The position numbers and the translations under genes were made by a program. Below, piece by piece: positions 8,921 through 19,200 of a DNA stretch of 32,574 nucleotides. The notes under the pieces were generated by a model, which did no database searches, was not told the origin of the DNA, and worked only from the letters and a program-made list of their open reading frames with translations. Source of the DNA: Magnaporthiopsis rhizophila (Eukaryota > Ascomycota > Sordariomycetes > Magnaporthales > Magnaporthaceae); assembly GCA_003049465.1 (NCBI GenBank), contig PYSS01000216.1:1-32574 (forward strand), written 5' to 3'. Numbering within the stretch: position 1 is the first letter of the stretch; each line of letters starts with the position of its first letter.

Positions 8921-8939
8921 AAAAAAAAAAAAAAAAAAA
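8921..8939 (+). repeat. A(19) homopolymer
   Basis: An uninterrupted run of 19 A follows CATATACC. It lies about 340 bases past the stop of the preceding locus. It may be simple slippage, or the tail of a retroposed sequence. No matching target-site duplication was found by eye. Confidence 0.8.
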
Positions 8940-9957
8940 GTGGATGAGAAACGGGAAACACCGGTCGCGGAAGATCGTACCCCAGCGACCGTCGTCCCTT
9001 TGGTCGCAAAGGAACCGGACCATATCGCCCATTTGTCTGGGTAGCTGACTCTGGTAAGCGCTTTCATCATTCCGTAATTTGACTCCTTTATTCCCCCTCC
9101 CCGTCGCTCCCGGCGACATCCTCGCCCGGCTCAGGACCAGCTTCATGATGTCGCAGACGTCTGCACCGCCAAATTGCTGTCTTCAAATCATGGAAACACG
9201 GCTATTTAACAGACTTCCGGTTGACACTGCAGGGCTCTAAATGAGAGCCTTGAGTTCACCGTCAACGTCGCCCACCGCCCTTTTCTCCCACCACGCGCAC
9301 GCTCACAGAAAAGAAGAAGCAAACCAGGACGCAGGCGGGCAAGGAGCGCAGACTAAGAAAGAGGAACGTCCGCAGATGCAGTGGTGGGGTTGCATCGGAT
9401 CAAGCCTCTGGTGCCGACAGTCTAACCGCTGCTACAGCCGGTCCCCCTCCCCCCCGCTGGTTGCTGCGCCGCGTTTGGCTCTTGGGTGTGCATACATGTA
9501 ATTGACGATGACAGGAAGCAGGGTGCCTCCATGCCCACAAAATAGGCGACAACACCAGGGTGGCCGCCAGAGGATTCGTGCCAGTGCAGCTCGCCCGTTC
9601 TCGCACTCGGCCGGCTCCTGGCAGGTCGATCGCGCGTGGTTCTGCGCCGCCGCCGTCGTTTCCCCTCCCCTCGGTGGCTGCTGGCTCTGCATCTCGTACT
9701 GGGGTTAGAACTGCAGCCACGTAATCACCGAGTAAAAAGTCGTCCAACATCTCGAACGCCAACAGCGGGCTGGCCACCTGCCGCAAGGTTCAAATACAGT
9801 TCTTGGGCGACGAACGTCTTGACGTAAGTGCTAGAAGTTGGTCTCTGCCATCATGCAAGGCAGCCATGGGAGAGGGCGTCTGCCAGATACGCCTGGAGCC
9901 TGGAAATGGGGAACTTTTCAATCCCAACCCACCCCTTCAGGTATATCTTTTTTAAAA

Positions 9958-9977
9958 ACCAAATTGTACAATTTGGT
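9958..9977. repeat. 20-bp perfect palindrome
   Basis: ACCAAATTGT at 9958-9967 is followed directly by its reverse complement ACAATTTGGT at 9968-9977, with no spacer. It sits 33 bases before the minisatellite. It could be a dimeric protein-binding site or a transposon-end relic. Confidence 0.7.
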
Positions 9978-10010
9978 AAATAGAAGGAAGCCGATAGTGT
10001 TTGTTTGTTG

Positions 10011-10110
10011 TTCCTTTCCTATTTCCTTTCCTATTTCCTTTCCTATTTCCTTTCCTATTTCCTTTCCTATTTCCTTTCCTATTTCCTTTCCTATTTCCTT
10101 TCCTATTTCC
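10011..10110 (+). repeat. perfect 12-bp minisatellite, about 8.3 copies
   Basis: The unit ATTTCCTTTCCT repeats without a mismatch over about 100 bases (plus strand pyrimidine-only apart from one A per unit). Perfect identity suggests recent expansion. The purine/pyrimidine strand bias could favour triplex formation. It lies 3' of the minus-strand ankyrin pseudogene. Confidence 0.92.
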
Positions 10111-10284
10111 AGATGTCCCTATGCAGGAAGCCAGCCTTGTGTAAGGATTCGTGTCCTTCAATGCTGCCCTCGAAAGCTGCAAGGAGGGCCGATCGAGAGC
10201 TTGCTTTGTAGATGGGCTTTCCATAGTCACGGAGAATGACACGTCGATGCACCCGATTCGATAGTGCATCTTTGCCGGCCTCTG

Positions 10285-11851
10285 TTAGAGAGGATCGCTT
10301 GGCGGGGGGCAGTGGAGCGCCAATTTGGCCGGATGATCGCTTCTTGCCAGCAGCGCTGCTATTGCGTTGCAGGCAATCAGATGCATCGCCGACATGCCTT
10401 TGCTGTCGACGGCGTCGATGCTCCGGCAGCCTTCAACGAGGAGCCTGAAGCACTCCAGGCGAGAGGCGGTGTAGGCCGCATCACCCGGGCTGGTCGCCAG
10501 TCTACGGGCGTGGGTGAGCAGCGGGGTCTCATCCTCGGCGTTTCGAGCCTCCGTGTCCACGCCGGACTGCAGGAGGAACCTGACAACCTCGTCATCGCTG
10601 GGCCGCTTTCGGCGCCGCCTTCCGGTCTGGCGCACTGTAGGAAGTAGGTTAAGAGGCGTGGACCATGAGTTAGCACAGATGGACGACCGTCCCTTGGGGA
10701 GGAAGGGCAGCAGGACAACAGTCGTCGGAGATTTGTTACCGAAGAGAAGTGCCAACTCACGAGCATTGTTCCCGCTAACAGAGTGCCACAGTTTGGGAAA
10801 ACGGAGACAGCGGCATTGTCTGGGAGAACAATAGTGGCAACGTCTGGGAAAACGATAGTTTTTGTCCGCGCCTCGCTCCAGCAGCAGCTTGAGGAATGCC
10901 GCATCCCCGAGCCATTCGCAGGCCACAAGGAACGGGCTCTCCCCGGAGGGGCCCGGCCCGTCAACGTCCACGCCCCTGTCGAGCAGGAATTGCGCAATGT
11001 AAAGGTTGTTGCGGCGGGCAGCCTCGCAGAACTGCTCCCGCACCCCCTTCGTGTTGGGGAAGTTGGCGTCGCAATCAGGGTCGGTCATGGCCGCGTCAAA
11101 CAGCATGCGCAACATGGGCACAGCCGCCTCGTGCGGTTGGGCGGTTCCCTACAAAAAAAATCAATCTCTCCACATCGGGGTTTTTGATGCCAAGCTCTCC
11201 CATGAGGTCCTCCAGCATGCGTGTCGTCGCGTTGTGCTCTGCAGCAACGCAGATGAGCGGTTTCTGCGGTAAGGGTACGTCTTCTGAGCTGCGCCGCGGG
11301 CGACCAGCGACCTAGCGAGGTCGGCAGAGTCCGCTGCGACGGCCGACTCTAACAGGGTTCAGAGAGCCGCACGGGGCGTTGATGTCGATGCCGCGGCTGA
11401 GTAGCAGTTCGATAGTATCGAGGTGTCTCTGCTCAATCTGCCCTCCCTCGAAACAAGGGTGTCTTTGATGCTCCATGTGCCTCAAAACCAGGGATGTCGC
11501 GAGGCCGTCGTCGTCGTAGCTACTGTCGAATTTGGCTTGGATGTCGGCTCCGGCGTCGAGGATGATCCGGATCATGTCCGGGTTTGCCTGCTTGTCTGCT
11601 CCGTGGAGCGGCCTCAGTTCCCAGGTGTAGTCGACATGCCGCATCTCAACATCGGCGCCAAGTTGGATAAGGAACTTGACAGTGTGGGCGTGGTTCCCCC
11701 GGGCGGCGGCGCACAGGCCCGTTTCGCCATATGACTGGTCGAACTTGCCGTACAGGAGATTAAGGTTGAGATCTGGGGTGATGGCGGCCCTGAGCTTTTC
11801 CAGGTTGCCTTCCTTTGCCGCTTGGAAGAATTCGGCAACCGCTTTGACTGT
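10285..11851 (-). pseudogene. decayed ankyrin-repeat paralogue of the gene at 12174-13969
   Basis: The minus strand encodes ankyrin-type helices (AAARGNHAHTVKFLIQLGADVE, DTIELLLSRGIDINAP, RNNLYIAQFLLDRGVDVDG, DEVVRFLLQSGVDTEARN) that follow the intact plus-strand gene block by block, including INAPC, CVAAEHNATT versus CNNATT, and the DxDPDC block. Breaks: there is no ATG near the conserved start (about 11851), the frame changes near 11353 and back near 11287, and it changes again at a T(8) run (11153-11160). A GT-AG intron (10760-10635, GTGAGT donor, branch GCTAAC, acceptor CTACAG) sits at the same place as the intron in the intact gene. The frame ends at TAA 10287-10285. These shared features show common descent by duplication; the copy is probably not functional. 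Confidence 0.75.
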
Positions 11852-12173
11852 ATTTTGGACGATCCTGGACGAGCCAAGTCGATGAAGATCAGAAGCCTGC
11901 TTGCTGCGGAACGTGCGTTGGTGGCGTCGTGTTAAGCTTACAGCTGCCCGTGTACCCACTGTATATGCATGTTGGCGCCTGGGGAGCCCCACTAACAACC
12001 CCTTAGAATCCGTCGTGCTTCCTTGTAATGGCACCCGACAGTTCCAACCTGAATGACGAACTGTCAGCTGGTGGAAAAACCAGGCGGCAACTCGCAACCA
12101 AGGACTTCGGCTGTCGCCCTCACACGACCGAATTTGTGCTTTCAATTCACCCGCCAGTTACCAACAGGCCAAG
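11852..12173. promoter_or_regulatory. shared divergent upstream region of the two ankyrin paralogues
   Basis: This interval of about 320 bases lies head-to-head between the conserved start of the minus-strand paralogue and the ATG of the intact plus-strand gene, so it must contain the promoter of the latter and the ancestral promoter of the former. No clear TATA box is visible. A minus-strand open frame runs through it, but without ATG and without similarity to the plus copy, so I treat it as non-coding. Confidence 0.4.
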
Positions 12174-13969
12174 ATGAATGTGTACACGCCCGTGGACGAA
12201 TTCGTCAGGGCGGCAGACGCAGGCGATCTGCAAAAACTCGCAGCCGCTGCCAATAGCCCTGGCTTCGACCCGCAACATGCCTTGGACCACATCAATGGTG
12301 CCCAGGGCATATCGGCCTTGAATTGCGCCATGAGAGGCGGCCACAGCGACATGGTGATCACCCTTATCGCACTCGGCGCCGACGTGGACGCGGTGAGCCC
12401 TAACATTGATTCCGAGAGGAATCCACTCAACTGTGCGGCCGGCCTAGGAGACCCGGACATGGTCCGGATCCTTCTCGAGTCCGGCGCCAGCACCGAGATT
12501 CGCCCCGGACATGCTGGGCACGACGAAGGTGTTCCGACCCAGCTTGTACTCAGATATCTGAACCGGAGAACTAGACGACATGTCCCCGGGCAAAACCATA
12601 TCGATACCATCAGGCTTCTCCTGCGGCATGGCGTTAACATAAATGCTCCGTGCGCCAACATGCGGTCTATGTCTTCATTGTCACCTCTGAGGCCGCCTTC
12701 ACAGCCGCCTCCATATGGAATGCGGCCCGACTGTATGAGCCTTGTCGAATGGGCAGTCGCTTCGGGCAGTGTTGCTCTCGTGAAGGAGCTTGTCGCTCAA
12801 GGGGCAAGAATCCACGAGCCCGACGAGGAGGGCACATGCGGCGAAACGCTGGTTTCCATTGCGGTGTGCAACAACGCGACGACAGACGTTCTCAAATACC
12901 TTATTGAGGAGCTTGGACTGAATGATACTAGAATGACAGGGTTCAGAGCGCTTGGAAACCAATATTGGCCTCTTCGGACCCAGCCTCACCCGCACCAACC
13001 TCACCCGGTCGAATTGGAAATGGCGCGGCTGCTGAAAGATAATATCAAGGACGTCGATCCGGATTGCAAATTCGTCGATCCAGCATGCACGTTTGCCACC
13101 TACAACGAGCTATGCGAGACGCTATGCATGGCTGCCTCTCGAGGCAACACGCCGCTCGTCAGATTCCTGCTTGACGCAGGTGTATCCGCCGATGCCGTCA
13201 ACCCCTTTCGCGAAACGGCGCTTCTTGCGGCGTGCCGAGGCAACGCGGATGAGGATCTGATCAGGTTGCTGCTCGAGCGAGGCGCAGAGGTCAAATATCA
13301 CATATGCCGCATGCCTGAGGCCCAGGACAGGTTTCCCGACTACGCCGCGTTCTGGGAGCGTTTTGGCGGGAATACCGTCCGTAAGTTGTGTCGTATCATC
13401 CTCCTTGCCGGTCCACCACCCGGGGGATTTTATACAAAGTCGCTTTGCGGGTATACAGTGACTGACAGTGATGCTGGTGCCTCACCCATAAAGTTCATCA
13501 AGCCGCAAGACGAAGCCCGCAGTACCCGTCCCCCGAGGTCATAAAAGCCCTTCTTGATGCCGGGAGCAACACGGAAGCCCGAAACTGGCGAGGCGAGACC
13601 CCGCTGCTCGTCGCCGCCGCCCGAACTCGGCTGTTCCAAAGCGGTTCGCTGTGGAGAAAAAGAATGGGCTTCGCCACGGACATCGAGTGCTTCCGACTGC
13701 TGGCAGACTCTTGTCAAGACATCAACGTGGCCGATTATCGAGGCAGGACGGCGATGCACCTGATCGCCTGCGACAATACCCCGGTCGTCAGGCTGCTCGT
13801 CGAGATTTTGCTAAGTAAAGGAGCCGACTTGGGTATTCGTGACAACAAGGGGAGGACGGGCTTGTCCTGTCTCGAATCCAACTGTGGAATCAATCCCGAA
13901 GACATGGGACCATCCGCCCACGCCCTATCCGTACCCGGCAGGCCCGATATCGAGCGTGGAGAGGAGTGA
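12174..13969 (+). CDS. ankyrin-repeat protein, two exons (560 aa)
   Basis: CDS join(12174..13380,13494..13969). Ankyrin repeats are protein-protein interaction modules; no enzymatic domain is attached. Exon 1 carries repeats such as ISALNCAMRGGHSDMVITLI, PLNCAAGLGDPDMVRILLESGA, SLVEWAVASGSVALVKELVAQGA, LCMAASRGNTPLVRFLLDAGV and ALLAACRGNADEDLIRLLLERGA. The 113-nt intron has a perfect GTAAGT donor (13381), branch ACTGAC and acceptor AAAG (13493). Splicing joins NTV to LHQAA and continues SPEVIKALLDAGSNTEARNWRG, restoring a canonical ankyrin turn. Exon 2 ends with GRTAMHLIACDNTPVVRLLV and SKGADLGIRDNKGRTGLSCLE, stop TGA 13967-13969. No signal peptide or membrane segment is seen, so it is probably cytosolic or nuclear. 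It is the only intact member of the local cluster. Confidence 0.85.
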
Positions 13970-14167
13970 AGCAGATAGGGCGGACGAAGACGACGGAGCT
14001 ACGGTGTGATCCGCGTGATCCATGGGGCGGGGCGGACGGGGAACATGAGGGAACTTGGCACGACCGCTTAGCCTCCAATATCTCATAAATCTCTACTAGA
14101 TGTGCAAAATACACATCCCATTTTAAAATCCAGATACTGCCATGTATATACAAACCATACCGTCACA

Positions 14168-14510
14168 TCACTGCACGAGATCGGGATATCCATCCACCTC
14201 GTCCGCCTCGCGCATCGTCTCCTCCAGCTCTGGCGTGGTGGCCCGTGGTTGGGCGTGCGGGGCAGAGGCGGGTGAGCCCGACCACTCGGCAGAGAACTCA
14301 CTCATATCCCGCGGCTCGATCCCGCACTTTGTTTCCAGACACACTCCAACGCCGTCGCAAGTCCCTCTATGTCCCGGACGCTCAGCTCCGCCCCTTTATC
14401 TACCGGCATGTCAACGAGCTAGCTGCTTGACCGGACTGTCCGCTCGTGGTTCCCTTCGCACGCTACAGTAGCAGGTGCCACACCGCCGCCCTGCCCTCGC
14501 CGTCTACCAT
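14168..14510 (-). pseudogene. C-terminal fragment of a third ankyrin paralogue
   Basis: On the minus strand, VDGEGRAAVWHLLL (from 14510) and then, in another frame, DKGAELSVRDIEG (from 14400) and ALECVWK correspond to the YRGRTAMHLIA, SKGADLGIRDNKG and LSCLES blocks at the end of the intact gene. A third frame gives CGIEPRDMSEFSAEW, which matches the CGINPEDM block, and a C-terminal tail ending EADEVDGYPDLVQ with TGA at 14170-14168. A TAG interrupts the first segment. No upstream ankyrin sequence was found beyond 14510, so only the last repeats survive. Orientation is tail-to-tail with the intact gene. Confidence 0.62.
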
Positions 14511-15067
14511 ATGTCGGCGCTGGTGCCTCGCCGTGCCTCGCCTGGTGATCCGATGCGCGACGTCTACCACAAGCTCTTCCCCACGGTATATGGTGGAAAC
14601 AAGGGCCGCAATACGATGTCATATACGAGGCTTCCTTTTGGAAGAGGAGTTGAGAGGCGGAGATGGTGTTGACAAGGTCGGGCTGTCGCAGCTGCTTGTA
14701 GTGTTGTTCATGGCTTTGCCCGCTCCCAGGGAAGCTGCCCATCATGTCAACCTGAATCACTGGTTTCTTCGCGATGGATGTAAAAACCGAGGGTATCTTC
14801 TTCACAATGCACCCGTAATGGCTTCCCCGTGCTCCTTGCTACGAACCATCGCTTATGATACACATTGGCAGAAAGATGGAGCCAAATCTCGCAACCGCCC
14901 GCAAGCCGATTCCCTGCAACTGCTGGTTTCCCGGTTCGAGTGATAATGGCCGACCTTGGGTGGGAGTAGTGATAAACCCGTGAATGCGTCCCAAGTCCGG
15001 ATCATTCAACCACCACAAAGGTTTCCCGACGGGCATGAACTGGTCAGCAGAGGTCATGCGCACCTAG
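14511..15067. other. intergenic stretch, nothing recognised
   Basis: The interval upstream of the ankyrin fragment and downstream of the conserved gene ending at 15068 shows no domain-bearing frame. I checked the minus strand for earlier ankyrin blocks and did not find them. Confidence 0.4.
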
Positions 15068-15724
15068 CTAGGCCTTTGGCTTAGCAACACGTCCCGAGGC
15101 CACCCCACCACCACCCTTTCGCTTTTTGCGCTTTCCGCGCTTTGGGAATCCGGGGCCCCGCAGGACCTGCAGCAGGGAAGCGAGGTAGCCCGGCGGGGCC
15201 TTCGCCTCGCTCAGGTCGATCCTCTTGTCGTCCTGGAGCGTGTAGGCGCGAAACTTTTCAAAGTCGTCCCACACCTCGACCTTGGCGCGCGTGCGGCGCG
15301 TGTCGATGAGGTCGACAATGTTGACGAGCGTGCTCTTCAGGGCCCGCTTGCACTCGGCCACGTCGTCGCTGGGGTCGTCGATGCCGACCTCGCGGCACAG
15401 CGCCTGGTAGCCCTGGAGGGCGACCTCTTCGGCGCTGAGCTCCTTGAGGTCTTCGTCCTCGCCCTCCTCGTCGACGTCCTCGAGCTTTACCGTCGTCGTC
15501 GGCGGCTGCGAGAAGAAGTGGAGCGACAGCTCCTCCCGCATTGCGATGGTGCGCTGGCGCGTGTACTCCTGCGAGCCCGGGACCCACTGCTGCGACGACG
15601 CGAGGCGCGAGAACTCGTCGTCGAACGGCGCCGCGTCGTCGGGCGTGAAGTCGTCGAACTTGGCAAAGTGGGACTGCGAGGCCGGGGGCCCGTCGTCCTC
15701 GCCGTCCGCCAGCAGGAGGGGCAT
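15068..15724 (-). CDS. conserved fungal protein of unknown function, acidic N-terminus and basic tail (218 aa)
   Basis: The single-exon frame starts at ATG 15724 and ends at TAG 15070-15068. Residues 1-60 are rich in Asp/Phe (HFAKFDDFTPDDAAPFDDEF, then LASSQQWVPGSQEYTR). Residues 80-105 are a Glu/Asp stretch. Residues 105-180 contain a compact segment (YQALCREVGI, CKRALKSTLVNIVDLIDTRR, VWDDFEKFRAYTL) that looks like a helical domain. The last 25 residues are Lys/Arg/Gly-rich (KRGKRKKRKGGGG), a likely nuclear localisation signal or nucleic-acid-binding tail. I recognise the pattern as a widely conserved ascomycete hypothetical but cannot name a function. The frame is clean and codon use is GC-rich, so it is a real gene. 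Confidence 0.82.
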   Translation of the reverse strand: MPLLLADGEDDGPPASQSHFAKFDDFTPDDAAPFDDEFSRLASSQQWVPGSQEYTRQRTIAMREELSLHFFSQPPTTTVKLEDVDEEGEDEDLKELSAEEVALQGYQALCREVGIDDPSDDVAECKRALKSTLVNIVDLIDTRRTRAKVEVWDDFEKFRAYTLQDDKRIDLSEAKAPPGYLASLLQVLRGPGFPKRGKRKKRKGGGGVASGRVAKPKA

Positions 15725-16230
15725 TTTGACGGGCGAGTTGGAGATTTGCTGGTGTGAGTGTGGTGTTTTTGGGTTGACTGCTTTGCTTTCCTGGGTACGG
15801 GGATCTATGGACGCACGCGTAACATAACACCCAGTAGAATCTTTGTATGCTGATCACGTGAGGACGCGATGAAAGAAACAGCCAGGCAGGTGTTCTTTAT
15901 TCCCGAACTAAGACCGGCCACCATCAATAACTCCCTCATCCACCAAATGCCGTTGCATCGCAGACACAGGCTTGAATAAAAAAGATATGCCCGCAATTCA
16001 ACCTTATTTAACATAACTATGTGCTTGGGTGGAGACAGATCTGCGGCTGGAGGTCAAACAGCTCTCGAGATACTCTACATTTAATCCGACTCCTGAGAGC
16101 ACAAAACATAACCGGTCGCCCGTTCTCACCTCGCACAGAGTGACTCTGCTACATAATACACGAGACGCAACGCATCTCCATATTTCGACATAGCATATCC
16201 TTGATGCAAACAAACCCTCCGCCGTCACCA
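15725..16230. other. intergenic region between two minus-strand genes
   Basis: It holds the 3' flank of the giant DUF3638 gene (right) and the promoter of the 218-aa gene (left). Short AT-rich words are present, but no distinct TATA box or other element could be assigned. No further gene is seen. Confidence 0.45.
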
Positions 16231-19200
16231 TTAAACATCAACCAATCTGAAAGGGGACTGCTCCAGCGACCGCCCCATACAGATGTATCCCATAGGCGTG
16301 TGCTGAATGTCCTGCGTCGGATGGCGAACCGCAAGCCACGCGCGGAGGAAAGCAGCAGGATCGTCGGCACATATCCCCAGCCTGCCGCCACCAGCAGCCT
16401 GCACGCCATCGTACGAGCGAGCGATGAGCTCCGTTTTCTTGGGCCAAACGAAATTCTTCACGTCCTCCCATTCGTTCGCGTCGACGTACAGCCTACCCGC
16501 GACGATGCCCACCTCGAACCGGAACCACGGCGGAAACTCGTGGTCGGCCGGCAGCTGTGGGAAACTGTAGTACTGGAACGAGTTGAATGGCAGCATGGCC
16601 TTCGTGGTCGGCGCCGCGTACGTGACCATGTGCACATTTGTCGTCCCAGTTGCGGCGGCCAGCCGAAGCATGGGGATGATGAGCTCCATCTCTTCCGGGA
16701 TTACGATGAGCGCAGTCCTGGTAAACGGGCTCCAGAGGATCCAGTCAACAGGCCTCTGGGAAGACGCCACTGTCAGCACGTTGGAAAAGCAGGGTGCATT
16801 TTTAATAAAGCGCGAGTTGCACTTACCAAGAAGTTGTCCGCAACACTCTTGTTCTCGGCGCCGTATCCAAACTTGACCGTCCTGCCAAACTCGGCCGACA
16901 CGAAGAGGGTTGATCCGGTATCTCGCACACCGAATCGTCGGCCCACCTGAGTTCTACCGACGTACGAGAACGCCTGTTCGAAGCATGTGGCCAGTGCGTG
17001 CGGCGGTAAAAATCCAGTGCGCACAAATTCCTCAATGTAGGGATGAAGCCTGGGAAAGACCAGAGGCACATGGCGTATGCGCTTCTGCACTTGGCGAACC
17101 TGCTCGACCTGCACCTGCACCTCTCTCTCCTGCTCCACCTCCTGCAGGGCATTCAGATCAGCAGCAACGCCGTTGCTGCCGACGTCACACCGCTCGAGCT
17201 GGCCCATGATGCTTCGAAGGCGAGGACTCATCACGCCAGAAGACACAGAAGACCGTTCGGCCGATCCTGCTCCGCCGTACAATTGCTCGAGGGTCTGACG
17301 CTCGGGCCTCTGGATGACTGCGAGAACCTTTTCTCGCTGCTGGTCTGGATTGCGGGATGAATCCCGTTGATACTTCCATGCGGCGTCTGTACGGTGGCAG
17401 AAGTCGACGCCCTGTGACACGTAAAGGCTCTGGAGATCCTCGTGTCCACAACACGTCTGTTCGAGAAGCCATGCGATGACGTGCGCCGAGTCAATCTTAA
17501 GGTCGTTGCCGTTGCCAACCGACAAGTGATCGCGGATGCTCTGATCCACATCGGGAGGGGCGAGAAACACAACAGCCTGGGTCGTTCCCAGCTGGCGGAG
17601 GCGCATGGCCGCTTGCATGGTAAAGTCCTTGGACTGTTTGAGCGCAAGTGTCAGTGCGCCGCGCGCGTGGACGGGCAGTTTCAGATCAACACCTCGGGTG
17701 TGTGCCTCGTCAAAATAAACAAGACATTCGTCGACATTGTCGGCAAACTGGCTCGCCAGCAGCGGCACGTCTTTCTTGCCCTCGCCCCGATGATGGACCC
17801 AGGCGCGGTCGTCCTGCCCAAAGTAGATTACTGCCCTGGCCTGGATGTCTATCTTCAGCCACTCCTTGGCCAGTGCCTTGTTGTCCATCTCCAAGATGTA
17901 AGCACCAGCATCTATGAGGATTCTGATTCCCGAGACATTGAGCTTGTACAGTAGTCCGGTTTCTGACAGCCGTTTCCCCAAGGCGTCCACAGTAACGTGG
18001 TACGCTCGGTTGCGTGGTTGCAGCAAGTACGTCAGAACCTCGGCGCTGGTCTGCCGGAGGCTGGGCAGATCGTCCTGTCGGATCGTCAGAGGCAGCGTAG
18101 TGCGATTGTCGTTGGTACCGCTGAAGCCTGTTGTGCGAGCGCCGGGGATATTGTTGGTCGCGGGAACAAGAGGAATGTCCCAGCCAGATGCCTGCAGCTT
18201 GACATCAAACTGCTTAGCATGGCGAGGAAAGACGAAATTGTCAAGGTAGTAGTTGGTGACGACGAGACTGTGTTTCAAGTGCGCCCACAGTTCTTCCAAC
18301 TGAGCGCTGTCTTCCACGCTGATGACATCCCAGCGCCGCAGAGTCTCGGGTAGCTTGTGGCAGCCCACAGTCCACGCCTCGTACTCCTGTGACGGATCGG
18401 CGGATTGGAGCAGATGCTGTAGCCCCTGGAGGAGCTGCTGTTGCGTCAGCCCCTGGTAGTAGAAGGCCAAGTAGGTGAGTAGGATGGCAACGTCTGGGTG
18501 GCCAAACTCGGCGTGCTCCGACGGGGTGCCCTTGGCCTCGAAAGGAACCGCCAAAGGGTCGCGCCGTGGGTGCAATCCGTACTGAACATTCCATCGCTTT
18601 CCCAGGCAGGTGATGAGGACCTTGTTGATGAGCAGACCACGTACCACCAACAGGCGCTGTGCACTTGTCTGCTGGTCTTCAAACGCGCTGACGGCCTGCG
18701 CAAATACGCTGTGGTCAAATGCCTCTTCTGTAAAGAGCCGGCGGATGCTCATGATATGTGGGCCTTGGGGTAACGCCAAAGCCGAGTCCGTCGGGCGTAT
18801 GTATGCGCAGCGGCCGCCGCAGATGCTGTCGATGATGAGCTGTACAGTGGCCTCTTCGGCCTCTCGCCTCAGGAAGCGCACTATGGGGAATGATCCAGGG
18901 CGCTCCAGAACATCCACGCCAAGGGGGTGTTTTTGGCGTAGTGTTGGGACATGGTCAGCCGCCAAGGCTAGGAGGGCCTCGGCCACTTGCCAGCGAAACG
19001 GCTGTCCGTCGACGGCGGTCTGGCTGCCACCTGGGTAGTTGAGCTGCGTCTTGACTGACAAGGTGAAATCGCACTCGTCAAGCACGTCGCGGGACTGGCG
19101 CTCGAGCCACAACTCGAACTTGAACATTTGCGCCGCCAAGTCCGTCTTGCCGTCTGCCAAGTGCTGCCATCCGCCCAGCTTGAATGAGAGGATGTGTTCG

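Larger units (their letters stand above)
8579..10284. other. gene-free stretch with simple repeats
   Basis: No protein-like frame could be defended. It contains a run of 19 A (8921-8939), a 20-bp palindrome (9958-9977) and a perfect 12-bp minisatellite (10011-10110). A peptide in plus frame near 9107-9240 (ending in TAA at 9238-9240) reads fairly naturally but lacks a start and any known motif, so it is not called. Confidence 0.45.

Noticed and set aside
8412..9146. Long minus-strand frame antisense to the end of the unknown gene
   Set aside because: It is a GC-rich shadow of the 7331-8578 frame that runs into the A(19) tract as poly-Phe. No protein features.
9952..10269. Open frames through the 12-bp repeat (repeated FPIS or GNRK peptides)
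   Set aside because: A 12-bp perfect repeat is open in several frames by construction. No start, domain or composition supports a protein.
11312..12145. Full 277-codon minus-strand frame as an intact ankyrin gene
   Set aside because: The first 98 codons start at a TTG, show no similarity to the plus-strand paralogue and overlap the shared upstream region. The frame also breaks near 11353.
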